The notes under the pieces: model-generated
Told to the model about the DNA's origin: nothing
What the model saw: only the letters and a program-made list of their open reading frames with translations
Database searches by the model: none
Assembly: GCA_019915015.1 (NCBI GenBank)
Contig: JAHBBC010000011.1
Location: 372,001 to 436,000, forward strand
Length of the DNA: 64,000 nucleotides
Direction: 5' to 3'
Origin: Auriscalpium vulgare
Lineage: Eukaryota; Basidiomycota; Agaricomycetes; Russulales; Auriscalpiaceae
Position numbers and translations under genes: made by a program
In this document: positions 1 to 12,350 of the stretch, piece by piece
Layout of the letters: each line of letters begins with the position of its first letter
How positions within the stretch are numbered: position 1 is the first letter of the stretch

Positions 1-242
1 GTTGTGCCGCTCGGTGGGTGACCGGATCGATGTGGCAAGTACTGCTATGATGCGCTCATGAGTGGCACCGGTACAGCGGGCGGGCCACGTAAGTTACCCA
101 ACTTTTCATGGATTAATCAACAGAATGTTGCAAGGTATCTAAAGCCAGGTCGGTTTATGATATATAAGTCGTAACGCGTCGTAACAGCATGCTTAGTCCA
201 ATGTACAACAGATTCCAATCCTGCAATGAAAGCTCCATCGAG
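1..242. other. Window edge, no gene seen
   Basis: No coding segment is supported here. The stretch lies 3' of the minus-strand AKR1 gene and probably holds its 3' UTR. Confidence 0.4.
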
Positions 243-2892
243 CTACACCTGGCTGACCGGCTCGTATCCTCTCATCCCGCCCCGCCCCAAGCCAAGACCC
301 ATCATCAACTTTGCCCGCAAGCCCTTCCTGCCGCCACTGGCGCCACCCTCCTCCTCCTCCTCGCGCCGCCGGCGCGCCTCCCGGAAGCCCTCCCCGGGCA
401 CCTCGTACAGCCGGTCGTACTCGACGCCGAGCTCGCGCCCCGTCGTCCAGAAATCCTTGCAATTCGCTGCAAAGCCCAAATCGAACGGGTTCGCCGCCTT
501 CCCAGCGCGGGCGAGCCCGTGCGCACCGCCGCCCGCCGTGAAGCGGTCGAAACCGAGCAGACGCATGAGGAAGCCGCTCCCGCACCCCGCACAAGGCCCG
601 TGCTTCCCGTGCGCGTGTGCGTGTGCGTGACCGAGCGGCGTCGCCTCACCGGCTTCACCGACAAGGCCCTCGTCTGGCGTGCTGTCTTCTGTGCCCACCG
701 CGCGGTGCCGATGCCCCATTTGCGTTGCAAGGCTCGCGCCTCCGCGCCCGCCCATGAAGCCGTAGCGCCCGAGGTTCGAAACCTCGAGCGTCGTCATCTG
801 GCGTCCGATTTGCCAGAGCTGGCTCGCAAGGAGGACGACTGTCCAAACGAGTTGGAGCGTTGCCCACGCGGCGACGGCGAAGAGGAAGGTGTCGGTCGCG
901 GTGACGCCGCAGAGGGAGGCGGGGAGGAAGCAGGCGGGTGATGGTGGGGCGAATTCAGTAAGGGTGGAGAAATCTACGGGGGAGATGAAAACCGCGTGGG
1001 GGTGCAACACAAGGTGGATTACTTACAGGCCCACGTGAGGTAGTCAAACAACGCGATGCCAAGCACCAACGACCCCACGAACGAGATGAATTGTCGATGG
1101 TTGTTCAAGCCAACTATCAGCGCAATCAGACTCGTCGAGTGCCTTGGAGAATGCAAAGCTTACCGCAATTCCAGACCCACGGGCAATGGCTAATATAACA
1201 CGTCAGTGAGGTCACATCAGCAATAGAAACCCACGTACTGATCCGACCGCGCGACACATCGGTCGCAAATCCTGCAGTGCTTTGAGCGTAACGGCTTCCT
1301 CGCCTACGCAAATGAGCATCTAACATCTTATCGACGATGCACTCCTGCTTACCATGCACTGGATGCAGAACGTTTGTCCATTCAGCCGCCCTTCAGAGGC
1401 CAGATCCTCGATAATCTGGAAGAAATATGAGATCTCGAATGGTCCGTGGATGTCTATACTCACCGATTTGAGCTCCGCGTCGCTGGTGGGCTTCGGACAT
1501 GTGCCGGGGTCTAACGTCATCGCGCGGAAGAAATTGTACGCGCACAAACCGAAAGCGAGTGCGAAGGTCAGGTGGGTGAAGGCATGCGACTGCGTCTCTG
1601 CGTTTCTGTGTGAAAAAAAGATCATGCGCCATGAGAAGACGACGTACGTTGTACTAGACGTGTGATCCAGGCGTACGCCACCCAGACCATAGACGCAAAG
1701 ATGATGCCAGAAAAGTACGGGCTCGCGGTGACACTCTCCGTGTAGGTGGGGTTGTTGAGCAGCACCCGCGTGACGACCTGTCAACGGACGATGTGATGAG
1801 GCCACATGCGAAGGAAAGAGACCATGTAACTCACATGGTGCATGCCGAAGAACTCGGCCATCGCAAGGATAATGCCCGTATACCATGGGAGCACGGTCAG
1901 AGTCATGAAGATGAGATACAGGAATATGCTGGGCATGATGAATATCGCAAGCTTCGTATTCCGCTGTAGAAAAAATTAGCCAGGGTTCAGACTTTGAATG
2001 CGGAGACACGTACCTCGCTGAGCGGCTTCTTCTTCTTCGAGCCGTCCTCCAGAAACCCACCCTCTTCCAGCGCACGCTTCCATGCGCCGAGGCTCTTCAG
2101 TTCCACTGCCATATCTCGAGCTGTCCTCCCCTCATTGTCCTTGGCGCCTATCTCTGCGCCTTTCTCGAACAGCCGCCGGATACACACCTTGTTGCCCCTT
2201 ACAACCGCCCAGTGCAGTGGTGTGAGGCCCGCATCGTCGCGCACGTTCACGCTCGCACCGTGCTTGAGCAGCAGTTCGACGCTGAGTGCGTCGCCCTGAT
2301 ACGCGGCCCACATGAGGGCGGTGTGGCCCGCGGAGTCGCGCTCGTCGACGCTAACAGGCTGGTGCAGGAGGTAGAGCAGAGGCATGACGGAAGACGAGTG
2401 CGTGACGAGGTGCAGCGTATTGTAACCCTGCGAGTCCTTGATGTTCGGGTCGGCATTGTGTGCAACGAGGACCTGGATGACGTAGAGGTACCCGCCGCGC
2501 GCGGCCCACTGCATCGGCGTCGCAACGAGGTCGCCGCCAAGGGCATCGACCTCGGCACCCTGCTCTAGCAGGAACCGGCACGCAGCGACCTGCGCATTGA
2601 TCGCAGCCCAGTGCAGAGGGGTGATGTTCTGCTCGTCGCGGTCCGTTGCTCGTGCGCGCCCAGAGTCAATGAGCTCCCTGATGAGAGAAACATCGCCGCG
2701 CTGGGCAGCAACGAAGATGTTCGCCTGACCACAGGGTGAGTGTGCATGCGATAGCGGACATGGGGAGGAGCGCACCTCTGGGTCCGCTGCTCCGCGCAGG
2801 TGTGCAGGTGGGGTATTGAAGTCGGCGGCAACGGCAGAAGCGGGCGTAACGGCTGCAGATGGATCGCCCTTGCCGCTGACGTTGTCAGCCAT
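243..2892 (-). CDS. AKR1: AKR1-type ankyrin-repeat DHHC palmitoyltransferase
   Basis: Integral Golgi/endosomal membrane enzyme that S-palmitoylates proteins. The first exons (2892 to about 1990) encode an ankyrin array with repeated [14 protein letters not shown] and TALMWAA motifs. An in-frame 51-nt intron lies at about 2710-2760. Downstream exons encode hydrophobic helices ([15 protein letters not shown] near 1900), then the cysteine-rich domain [22 protein letters not shown], whose DHHC motif is rebuilt across an intron at about 1190-1245. [14 protein letters not shown] follows at about 1060-1130. The C-terminal exon has two hydrophobic segments and TTLEVSN, the expected TTxE-type motif, with a His/Ala-rich and Arg/Glu-rich tail. 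Yeast Akr1 carries DHYC; here it is DHHC. Family, domain order and length (roughly 750 aa, my estimate) agree. The start at 2892 is the first Met before the ankyrin array. Confidence 0.9.
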
Positions 2893-3047
2893 CGAGGAGA
2901 CTGTTGCTGGTAGCTGGCGAGAGGTGAAGTAGAAAGGGATGACGCTGATGAGGACGTGTCGCCGTGTGGGGGCGATGTCGGACCCCGTAACCTCCGGAGG
3001 TAAATCAAATATGTGTCATACTAGTAGTAGCGCTCGTGGTACACTAC

Positions 3048-3066
3048 TCACTGCGTTCAGGGCCCG
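3048..3066 (+). repeat. Left inverted repeat of the 1.3-kb element
   Basis: Perfect 19-bp inverted partner of 4322-4340. Confidence 0.75.
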
Positions 3067-4321
3067 AATTCCCTAATATAAAGAAGACAAGCTACTTGAG
3101 GTGTGCGAGGCGGGTGTAGTAGATAGTGTACCCAGAGTAAAAGTACTCGATAGTAGCTCTGAGTAGTCGACGTGCTAGGAATTCAAGTAGATGGACGCGG
3201 TAAAGGCAAGTAGTTCGGCTGATCAGAGTTGAAGTAGCTGGATTAACTCCCTGGTTATTCTCGTCCTTGAATATGTCTGAGTAGCTGATGTACTACGGGT
3301 TGTAGGAGCTGTGGAGCTGTGACGCAATCATTTGGCAAGAAATTTCGTCAAGTCGCGCGCCGGCGCTCTGCTTGACTCTCGACTTCTACCTTCTCCCATC
3401 ATGCATCTCCGGTCACGACCAACTTCCCGCCCCTTTCCCTGGCAACGAGGACCATTCCACGCGCATCCGCATCAAGGACCCGTGGACGAGCACACCCGCG
3501 GAGTAGGGCACGCAGGCGCCAGGTCATAGCCCCTGACGACGGCTCCGACCTTCAGTCGACGACAACGAGCAGGAGGGAGCCTCGGAGCGCACAGACAGCA
3601 GGAGGAGACGCGTCAAGGTGCGCATATGACGTTCGGATCGAAATACAAGGTGCGTAAATATGTCGAACATCTATGCGTCCGAGCTACATAACGCGCGCCC
3701 ACTCGGACCTCGTCTTGCACTGCCAGGATATCACCCCTCTGCTGTGCTCTAGTCCCTGGTCTGTACTATGCTACTGCGCTCTTTGCTACTGGCTTGTCTT
3801 CCTGCGGAGCTTGCGTCGCGATTTGGGGAACCGAGGGCTCTCTGTCGGCCATCGGAGCTACTGGTATGTCAACTCTCCTTTCCTTTTAGTGTTGTTCTCA
3901 TCTTGCTGTTTCACCAGACTAGGCACGAGCACCCCACGTTCGAACGCCCATGCGCGTCAAGATCCGATTTCCCTCCCACCCTTCGGACGACGTCTTTGAG
4001 AGGTCGATACGCGCCGGCCTGTAGTCGCTGTGATATGTGTATTATAATTTTGAAATACATTCAATTATTGCTGTGCTTTTTGTGCCGTATAAGGATTACT
4101 ATCCGGTAGAAAATGGGAAATACACGAGAGCCTACTACAACCTGGTCCCAGCTACTTCGAATGTTAGCGGACTACCTACTTGCGGTCCGAGCAGGCTGTC
4201 TACTCGAACTCTAAGTATTTGACGCGATCCCATCTTGTTCGGTCTACTTGCCAAGTTTCACTCCCCGCTTCCGGGACTCCAAGTAGCTGACCTGGTCGGA
4301 GATACTTTAACCTATAGTATC

Positions 4322-4340
4322 CGGGCCCTGAACGCAGTGA
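4322..4340 (-). repeat. Right inverted repeat of the 1.3-kb element
   Basis: Perfect 19-bp inverted partner of 3048-3066. Confidence 0.75.
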
Positions 4341-4376
4341 CTAAGGCCAATCGTCCGTGACGCGGCAGTACTAGTA

Positions 4377-5394
4377 CTGTGACTTGTCCTGGCTACCCCT
4401 TCCGTGGACTCTCTGGTCTCGTGCGCCTCGCCATCACCATGTTCAAATCATCCCAGCCTTCGGTGTCCCTGACGAGCTCCTTGCTTTTTCCTCGGTGGAC
4501 TGCACTTGGCCATCCTACCTTTTGGCGTGGCATCACATCTGCTTGGGGAGGAAATGAGAACATCAGCCGAGCGCGACCGCCTCGCTGCGCTCAATCGGAA
4601 TATCAGCGAACAATCAGCGTAGGGGAGTCCGCACCCTGGTCATCCACCTTTCACGCATGGAGGCTCACTATCTCGCTATATACACTGTTGATGGCGCCCC
4701 ATCACTCGTCGAGAACATGACGCATGTGGACGGCGCATATCTCCACCACCGAGGCGCTCGCTTTATGCACTCCCTGCGAGTTTTTTTTTTCTGCCGAACG
4801 TGCGCACACCTATGGCCCCACGCACTCCCTACGCTCGCCCTCTTTCGGGGTACTTCCACTTCCCGGGCTTGCCGACATTCGCGCAGCTCGTGTCACTGGA
4901 GGAACGACAAGCTTTGCCGGCTGCTGTTTCTTGATCTGCAGTCTAGCAAATGACGCGTGAACCGACGCCACACATAGTAAGCAGTAAGTAGTAACTTCGG
5001 TATTAAGGGTACGCCCACCGCCTCAAAAGTCCCCTGTCGGAGGCAGGAATTGATCCCCCGGCAGGTTTCCACAGGAACTCCCCCGTACGCGTCAAGAGGA
5101 TTTGGCAGTAGCTGAGAGCGGAGAGGCGAATTGGTACTAGATCGAAGGAGTTAATGGATATATCACATCAAGACCCGGTAGCAAGTCTGTTCCATCAATG
5201 CAGCAAGTTGGAAGCCAGTGAAGCTGTAAACGAGAGGTTGTCGTTGTTCGCGGACTATTGCATCCACGTGTCTGGCGCAGGCCCAGGTCTCCTCTTGCGA
5301 AGCACTGTACCCGACAGGATGGAGTGATAGGCGTTATTCTGTGCATAGATGTCACGAAGAAAGACTCGGCAACTGCCGAGTGCGAAGATCCGGA
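4377..5394. other. About 1 kb without a recognisable gene
   Basis: Open frames here are short and resemble nothing I recognise. A 57-codon plus-strand frame at 5154-5327 (MDISHQDPVASLFHQ...) is the most protein-like. It could be a truncated gene remnant next to the transposon insertion site. Confidence 0.35.
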
Positions 5395-5402
5395 ATATCC
5401 GC
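5395..5402. repeat. Target-site duplication, left copy
   Basis: ATATCCGC directly abuts the left terminal inverted repeat and recurs at 12263-12270. Eight base pairs is the size made by P-element and hAT transposases. Confidence 0.85.
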
Positions 5403-5434
5403 AGGACCCCCGTAACTCATGCCAGGGGTATGAT
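5403..5434 (+). repeat. Left 32-bp terminal inverted repeat
   Basis: Pairs with 12231-12262 in inverted orientation with a single mismatch. Confidence 0.92.
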
Positions 5435-5641
5435 CCGCCAAACGGGGTCAACTACCATTTTTTTTTGCGGCTCGCGACCCCTTCCAGCTACCATTCGCCC
5501 CTCAGACCTCCGTTTGGGGTCCGTAGCTACCACGGATAGGATCATAGCTTCAAAAAAATCGTAGTTTATTGTAAAAAGCTCCGCTTTGCGTGCAGGCAGG
5601 AGGGGATGTACTACGGATGCGCAGAGGCCTGTCAAACTGAC

Positions 5642-8600
5642 CTATTCATCTGGTTCATCGTCACCCGCCTGTTCAAGACCCGCCTTGACCCTCCCACTAA
5701 GCTCCTTGATAGCACGAGCGATATTCGCGACGTTCTGCTTGAGGGCGACATAGCACGCGCCATCAGATTTTACCAAAGCTAGTGTTGAGCCCGAGGTTTG
5801 GAGGGGATGGTCGAGGGCATACAGGAAGTAGGACGGTTTCAGGAAGGCGAACCGAGGGATCTTGCTAGGATCGGCGAGGGAGAATTGGTTGTGTCGGACC
5901 GGCTTGAACAGTCTCACAGCGATGTAAGAAAGAGCGGTGATGCGAGACGTGTCCGAAGCCCAACCATGTTTGCCGTTCTTACCGGCCGACTTCTCGTACA
6001 TGGTCAGGACTAACCAGCCATCAGCGCATGCCGAGTCATGTTGAAGATTACGACGCACCTTCTGCAAGGCAGATTGCCTCATCAACAAGAACCAAGCCAT
6101 AAGAAGGCGGCATGCCAGTGTGAGCAGCGTAGAGGTGTTTGAGCGGCGTGACATTGGCCGAGTGTGCGACCTTGGGGACGTGATGCTTTGCGAAGATCGC
6201 TGCTCGCCTCCGTTCAGCCTGGCGGACGTCAATACCATGTATGTGCACTCATACAACACTAGCAGACGCACCTGATACGATGCATTTGCAGCGACCTCAG
6301 CCGCGTTTGCAGCCGTCCCTGGTGCAGGAGCAACAGCTTCTTCGCCGTTGATTGCTCCGTCTCGACCGCCCGCAGCTGGCTGCCGCCAGCGCATCGACCG
6401 ACCCGCGCCCGTGGTAACACCGCGCTCTGTAACACCGCGCTCTTCTTGACGCTTGAGAACATCCTTGACCAACTGCAGAAGGCGTTTTTTCTCGGAGAGC
6501 GTTGACTGGGCGGGTGGACCGTTATCAGAGGAAGGTGGTAGATCTTCCGAGGACTTGAAGGCCTTTGTTCGGACACCTTTCTCAGCCTGTCTGGTATGAT
6601 GCGACCGGCGGATGACTGCGAGCTGTTCGAGATCGAATTCAGCAGAGATCACTGTGTCCTGGAAGGTCCTGCGCTCGTCGGGGTCGGACACAGCAGGGAG
6701 CGACTGGGCGAGGATCTTCCCTATATGTGCAGCGTCTTTGCGTGTTGCATCCGCTGTGTCTTCAGGCAATTGCAGTCTAGTAATGTGAGGGTTAGACTCT
6801 GTAAGATCTATCGGCGGTGAGAGGAGGACAAAACACGAACATGTCGACAGTGCTCTGGACGCATAAGGCAGCTGCTGCGCAAGTCAAATCGTTCAACTGC
6901 TGGTCGAAGACCGCACCAACTCCGTCTGCATTCTCTGCCTTCTTCAACCCATTTTCAATCTGGAGCATCTCGGGCTCGTCTTCGTCCATCTCAGGACCCT
7001 CGTCTTCGGAATCGGACTGGCCATAGATTGCATCCCAAGCCTCCTGCGAATACCAACTCGACAACGATGGGAATGCGCGAACACGGTGAGCTTGATTCTG
7101 CAATTTGTCCAGAAAATCCGGGTCTAGTACGAGAGCGTCCCACAGATTCGCTGCCTCCGAATGGGCCTGTTGTGTTGCTTGCTCAATGTCGTGATCAGAA
7201 GGGAATGTGGAGAGGGCATGGAGGTCGAGATGTCGATTGTCGGTATAGGTATGATTGTATCCATTCGCTCTTTCCTTGCCCTCAGATGTCTTTGCAAGGA
7301 AGAGATGCTCGCGCAAGCGGACTGAGAGCTTCGGAATCATATGATAGAAGTCTTGCAAGGTGAAGTCCTTCACAAGCTGTCGACAAATGCCGAAGACATG
7401 CTCACAGACTTCGGTTGATAGAAGCCAGGGCAGCAATGGGTATCTGCCGTCGAGGTGGTCCCGATAGATGATCACCAACTGAAGGAAACCAACGACTAGG
7501 AAGTTTGTGATGTCGCGTGCCTCGGGAGATATGAAGTGTTGAGCTTTTCGGTAGCCCGCGATGTCCATGAAGTCGGTCCACATTTCCATGAAGAAGTGCG
7601 CACGCAGCACCATGCGAACACGTTCGATAATTGGGATCGATCGATTCTGGTATGCATCCACGAGCTCTCCAAACACAAAGAGGTAGATAATCGAGCCGAC
7701 CATTTCACGATGCTCGTTGGTGAACCATGCTAGCGTATGACCGGAGAAGAGACGGGTCGCAGCATTGTCGTCTTGTCGATCAAGTTTCTCGACATCCCTC
7801 CGAAACAATGTCCCTGTTGCTTCAATTGCTGCAAGGCGGAAGTGGCTGTACGACGTCGTATAGCTGCCCAAAGTAAGTATCCGGGCACCTGAGAATGCGT
7901 TGTTCCGGTACGTCTTGCGCCCATGGTTCGAATCTTGAATGAGTGCGACAGGCTGTCGCCCTGCGCCGATGAGAGGAATGTGGAGGTTGATGTCACGATG
8001 TGAGCGAATAGGGTGCCTGAGGGTGTAGTCAATGTACGCAACGGCGTGAGCGACCAGGAGACGTTGAAGGGAGCGCTCGACAGCCGTGCCGTCTGCGGCG
8101 TAGGATACAACGTTGATCTTGCGGGAGAGAAGGCCATTCAATATTAATTCCAGGTGGACGAACAGTTGCTCCGCCGAGTTTGACTCTGAGATAGGGAGCG
8201 CCGCAACGACGATAGTCGGAACGCCGGAAGAGGGATCTGGAGGGTCCATACGCGTATCTGGCATGTGTCGGTGAGCTGCATGCCTCCGAAGTATTCGTAG
8301 AACTCATACCTTCTTAGCCTTCTCGATCTTCCTGGTGCGGATGAGGGCATCGAGTGTGTTGATGTCGCTCACGACGACGGGATCGCCAGGACTCCCTAGA
8401 AGCACGTAGCACTTTCGTATTGGGTCCCAGTGAGGCCTCAAAGACTCTAGCAGCTTCGTATCATCACATGCGAGGCCAACGGGACCCACAAGGTAGTCCA
8501 ATGATTTCAGCCGTTCGTAGATAAATTCAAATGTTGCCTCTGTGATGCCGATGGGAAACTGCACTTCGTGCGCACGACGTTTCCTTCGGGTCATTTATCA

Positions 8601-11600
8601 GTCAATTGTATCAATGCAATCTTGTAAACACTGACTGGAGTGTCCGTTCTGCGGGTACGGGTAGCACATTCATCATGGATTCATATGCTCGCGGGCTTAA
8701 GACGTGGATAATTTGCGCCCACTCCAATGTCATGGCTGAATATCGCATGCCGTTCAAAGGGACACCTCGTTCTTCTAAATCTTTCTTCTTGACGAGATCG
8801 TTCATCAAGGCGACAAACAAGGAATTGCCATGCTTGCCCTCGATAACGCCTCTTGCGAAGACTAGGCATGCACTATGAGGGTTCTGTGCAGACAATGATC
8901 AGAAGCTGTAACGTGGGGATACTATGAACTTGAAGCTACTGACATCTTCGTATGCCTCCAGAAGAGGTGCAAGGTCGGGATGAGTAAGAGCATATCGATG
9001 GAGGGCCTGTATGTCGTCTTTCTGAGCATGATTGGGGTGAAGCGGCGATTCTTAGGCTCGGGGACTGGCTTGCGAGTCGCATTCTGGAATACGTGGACAT
9101 GCAGCAGAGCGAGGCAGTTGACACAAGTAACATCCTCAGTTGACTCTTCCGGCACCCTTACAGTGCGAAGACAATCTGTCGCAAGGACATGAAGGGGAGG
9201 CGACCGATAGTTCTTCCACTGCCACCGATGCTCTTGCTCCGTGTCGACTACTTGCTTTCTGGCCTTATCCAACGAACGATAATCTGGTGCCGAATACAAC
9301 TCTAACGCCAAATCGGCGAGGGAAGGCCCGCCGCCCCCGCCGTATGGTGTGCGCTCCAAATATTGACGCACACGAGCGTATTTTGCTGCGCGAAGTCCGA
9401 AACAAGGACGATCTATCATTCTCGGAGCGGGGGCCTGCGTCGATGAGGTTGATGCCCAGATGTGGCCCAGTGTATGTGATCGCATTGTGCCCTTGCAAAC
9501 TTTCTGGTGCTGTTTGAATGCCTTGGTGTGATACGCCCCAGTCATAAGCATGTACTTGTTGCATCGAGAGCATCGGACCTTCCGAACATCGTCTAGACAG
9601 AACTCGGCCATGTCGTCAAGCGCAAGGATTTTCTCCTTGAATTTGGTATACGCCTTTGAGTTGTCGTCCCTACCGCGTTTGACGAAGGAATTGGCCAGGC
9701 GCGTGCTGATTGCTCCAGACGATGGCCCAACATCAGCGCTTGCGGTGCTTGCAGACACGGTAGCAATGACATCCTTATTCTTTCCCTTGGGCGCGAAGAA
9801 CGGATGAATGGGCCCAGGGACAGTGCGTGTGCGTTTTGCAGGATGGATAGGCGCCTGAGCCTCTGAGTCGTGGTCAGATTGAGCGCTTGTTGCTTCACTC
9901 GCGCTCGCAGCCGTCTTGTCGTCTGCGCTCGAGCTCCCTTTCCTCCGCCTTTTCAGTAAGCCCCGCGCAGCCTTCAGTGTCGTCCCAATGGAACTGATGA
10001 TCTTCTTAGATGCCCTTGACAGTCGACTTCCATCGGATGCGCAATCCTCCGCCTCACTTCCCACCGACGACACCCTTCTTGACGACATTGACGCAGCATC
10101 AGAAGTCCCATTTTCCAAATGGCTTCTCCATTCTGTGATACTGCCAGGCCCATCCTGGTCCAGCATTCCACCACGCGGAACTGGTGGGAGATCATCGTCG
10201 ACAGTGGATGGAGAGAGCAACGACCGGCCGTATGCGCAGCTGGTATCGGTGGTATCGGGCATAGGTATGTCGTCGCAGTCGCTGTCATAGCCACTAGCAG
10301 ATGCAAGTACTGAATATGATGATGTAGGAGAAGGTGGCATTGACAGAGGTGGAATTGACGGATCGTATTTGCTGCCTTCGTCCATGTCTCCGCGTCGCCC
10401 CATCTGCTTTTCTTCCACCTCTGGACTGAATCCTTCAAGTAGACATTCAGCATCTCTGGTCGACTCGCCGGGTTCGGAAGCTTGAGGATTTAGAAGGTGG
10501 GCCATCCCGCGAGGGATATGATGCGCAACAGGCTCATCGCGTCCGGCGCCGCCTGTCACAGCATCAGACCGTCGCTGATGACTTGATACCTGCGCAGAGC
10601 ACCTGAGTATCGTCGTCCTCATGTCGCTAATGAGCAAAATATAGCGTACCGATTGAATATGGTCGGCAGCGAGCCTCTCGAACCACGCCAACCGTTCGAC
10701 GTGGCGCCTTGAATCATCCCAAAGCTGCCAGCCCAGTGTTTCGTGTGCGACCGCATTCACGGCGATCACGCCACACGATACGTGATCTGTCTGTCTCGCT
10801 GTCGTAAGCGACTGTCCCTCCCACTTGTACTCAATGCCGAATTTGACACGCGTCCACCAGAGCAATTTCTTCTCGATGTCTTTAGGCAGGCGCAGTCCCT
10901 GATGGTAAAGGCCGTCGCCTTGTTTCACAGGAATGGTAAGATTGCATTCCCATTGGCGACATAGTAACGTACTCACCATAGGATATTGTTTCCGCTTGAC
11001 CGTCGATCTTCACGACAACAAAATGCTTGTATTTGGCGAGGAAAACAGGGAAGAGGAGTACCTTCCTATGGGTGCGCAGATCGTCTTCAATTCTCTTGAG
11101 GTAACGAGGTGAGTCGGGGAACAGGTCTTCTATTACTGTGATCTTTGAAATTGCATTCCAGAACTCGTGTCCGGCGATCTCGAAGTTGTTGGCAATTCCT
11201 GGCGTGCTCCGAACGCGGCTTCTCAACCACATGAGCATCATGTCAACGATGGTGTCGGTGAGAAGGCCGTCTGATAACAGCGGAGCAAGGGCTGATGTTG
11301 TCGTAAATGTGGCGGCACCGGGTATCATGAGTTGCTGGCGCCAGGGAAGCGAGTGGATAAGAGCAACAGTGCGTTCGCTTTCCATAGAACCGTCAGCGAC
11401 TTGTAGCAGCCACCGCACGCTCGCCGTCCACGTCTCCTGTGCCAGGAGGACCGTACGCATCCGTTGCCAGTAAGTGATCATCCACAGCGGGGATGCACCA
11501 CTTGCATATCGTGGGTCCATGATTGATTGTGCGCCATCCAGGATGGCCTGCGGTGCGAGTGCAGCAAGCTTGTCCACGAAGGCATCCGTAGGAAGGCTTC

Positions 11601-11910
11601 GTGATTTTGTAAGTGTGGTTATGGGGAAGACTGCCACGTCATGGCTAAAAACAGCTTTGGTTGAGGGGTGTATGAGCTGCTGATCGCGACGAGGGAGTGG
11701 TGTAGATACGAAGGAATGAACATCCTCGGTGCCGCTGGGGAGCAAAGAAGTCTCGGGAGCGTTGGGAATCCTGAGGAGCTGCTCGATGTAGGCCAGCAGC
11801 TCCGGCGGTGGGTTCTGGGGATAGCTTTTGCCTTGCGAGATCCATAATTCGGGACGGAACATAGGTATTTCATCGTCGTTGTAGATTGTGATGGACTCAT
11901 CCATTGGCAC
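5642..11910 (-). pseudogene. Ulp1-type protease / P-like transposase fusion, one frameshift
   Basis: Multi-exon transposon gene read right to left. Exon 1 (11910 to about 10975) plus the start of exon 2 form a C48/Ulp1-like cysteine protease. His is in KHFVVVKID, Asp in YGDGL (rebuilt across an intron at about 10918-10973) and Cys in QTDHVSCGV. A Ser/Pro-rich linker follows, then a Cys/His cluster CSRCNKYM...HTKAFKQHQKVC (about 9490-9580). RTLQ-preceding LSPRAYESM (about 8650-8700) and LACDDTKLLESLRPHW (about 8400-8480) follow. The RNase-H-like core has candidate acidic residues in AADGTAVERS (8080-8110), QDSNHGRKTYRN and STEVCEHVFG. The C-terminal exons end at 5642. VWTLQIPLP and GVPTIVVAALPI abut in different frames at about 8225, which implies a 1-bp deletion. 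All other joins I tested keep frame. Confidence 0.75.
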
Positions 11911-12230
11911 GATGCCGGGATGGCTGCGAGGGTGATGCGCTGCACAGAAGAAGCAGGTTCGGTCCGAGGCGTTGTCGTAGAATGTCGTACGCAGCAGGCC
12001 ACGTAAATTTCTACCTAATGTCTCAACTTGTACGAATTATACCGGTAATTATGGGGTCAAAATCTTCTGCCGCCAGTACTTAGTCCAACTACCTCTGTGA
12101 TCAGACATCGGTTCACCGCGCCCCTAACTACCACCATCAGGATCATACTTTTGCCCCAAATTCTAGCCCCCAGCTACCTCAGACCCCTCAGAGCTTCCGG
12201 CGCAAAGCGCCGTCTAGCTACCGTGCGAAA

Positions 12231-12262
12231 ATCATACCCCTGGCGTGAGTTACGGGGGTCCT
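12231..12262 (-). repeat. Right 32-bp terminal inverted repeat
   Basis: Inverted partner of 5403-5434, 31 of 32 positions identical by eye. Confidence 0.92.
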
Positions 12263-12270
12263 ATATCCGC
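12263..12270. repeat. Target-site duplication, right copy
   Basis: ATATCCGC, identical to 5395-5402. Confidence 0.85.
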
Positions 12271-12350
12271 GTGCATTCAGGAGGCTAGTGGCTCAAGCTG
12301 AAGCTCTCTATCTCTCTCTTTCAGACTGCTGCCATCCCACCTTCTTTGAC

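Larger units (their letters stand above)
3019..4376. mobile_element. Small non-autonomous DNA transposon (TIR element)
   Basis: The 19-bp sequence TCACTGCGTTCAGGGCCCG at 3048-3066 recurs as a perfect inverted copy at 4322-4340. The flanks carry many AAGTAGCT/AGTAGAT-type heptamers in one orientation on the left (about 3085-3295) and mostly the opposite orientation on the right (about 4125-4290). This arrangement is typical of subterminal transposase-binding repeats. TACTAGTA occurs at 3019-3026 and 4369-4376 and may be an 8-bp target duplication, but it is palindromic, so the exact ends are uncertain. The interior has short open frames only and no recognisable transposase. It may hold a captured exon-like piece at about 3330-3620. 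Confidence 0.6.
5403..12262 (-). mobile_element. 6.86-kb P-like DNA transposon encoding Ulp1 protease and transposase
   Basis: Both ends carry a 32-bp terminal inverted repeat beginning AGGACCCCCGTAACTCA with one mismatch (position 18). Both are bordered by the 8-bp direct duplication ATATCCGC. The interior is filled by one large minus-strand gene (5642-11910). The nearly identical ends and perfect duplication suggest a fairly recent insertion. It landed 80 bp upstream of the start codon of GTPase copy A. Superfamily assignment to P-like elements rests on the 8-bp duplication and on transposase motifs; hAT is the main alternative. Confidence 0.9.
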
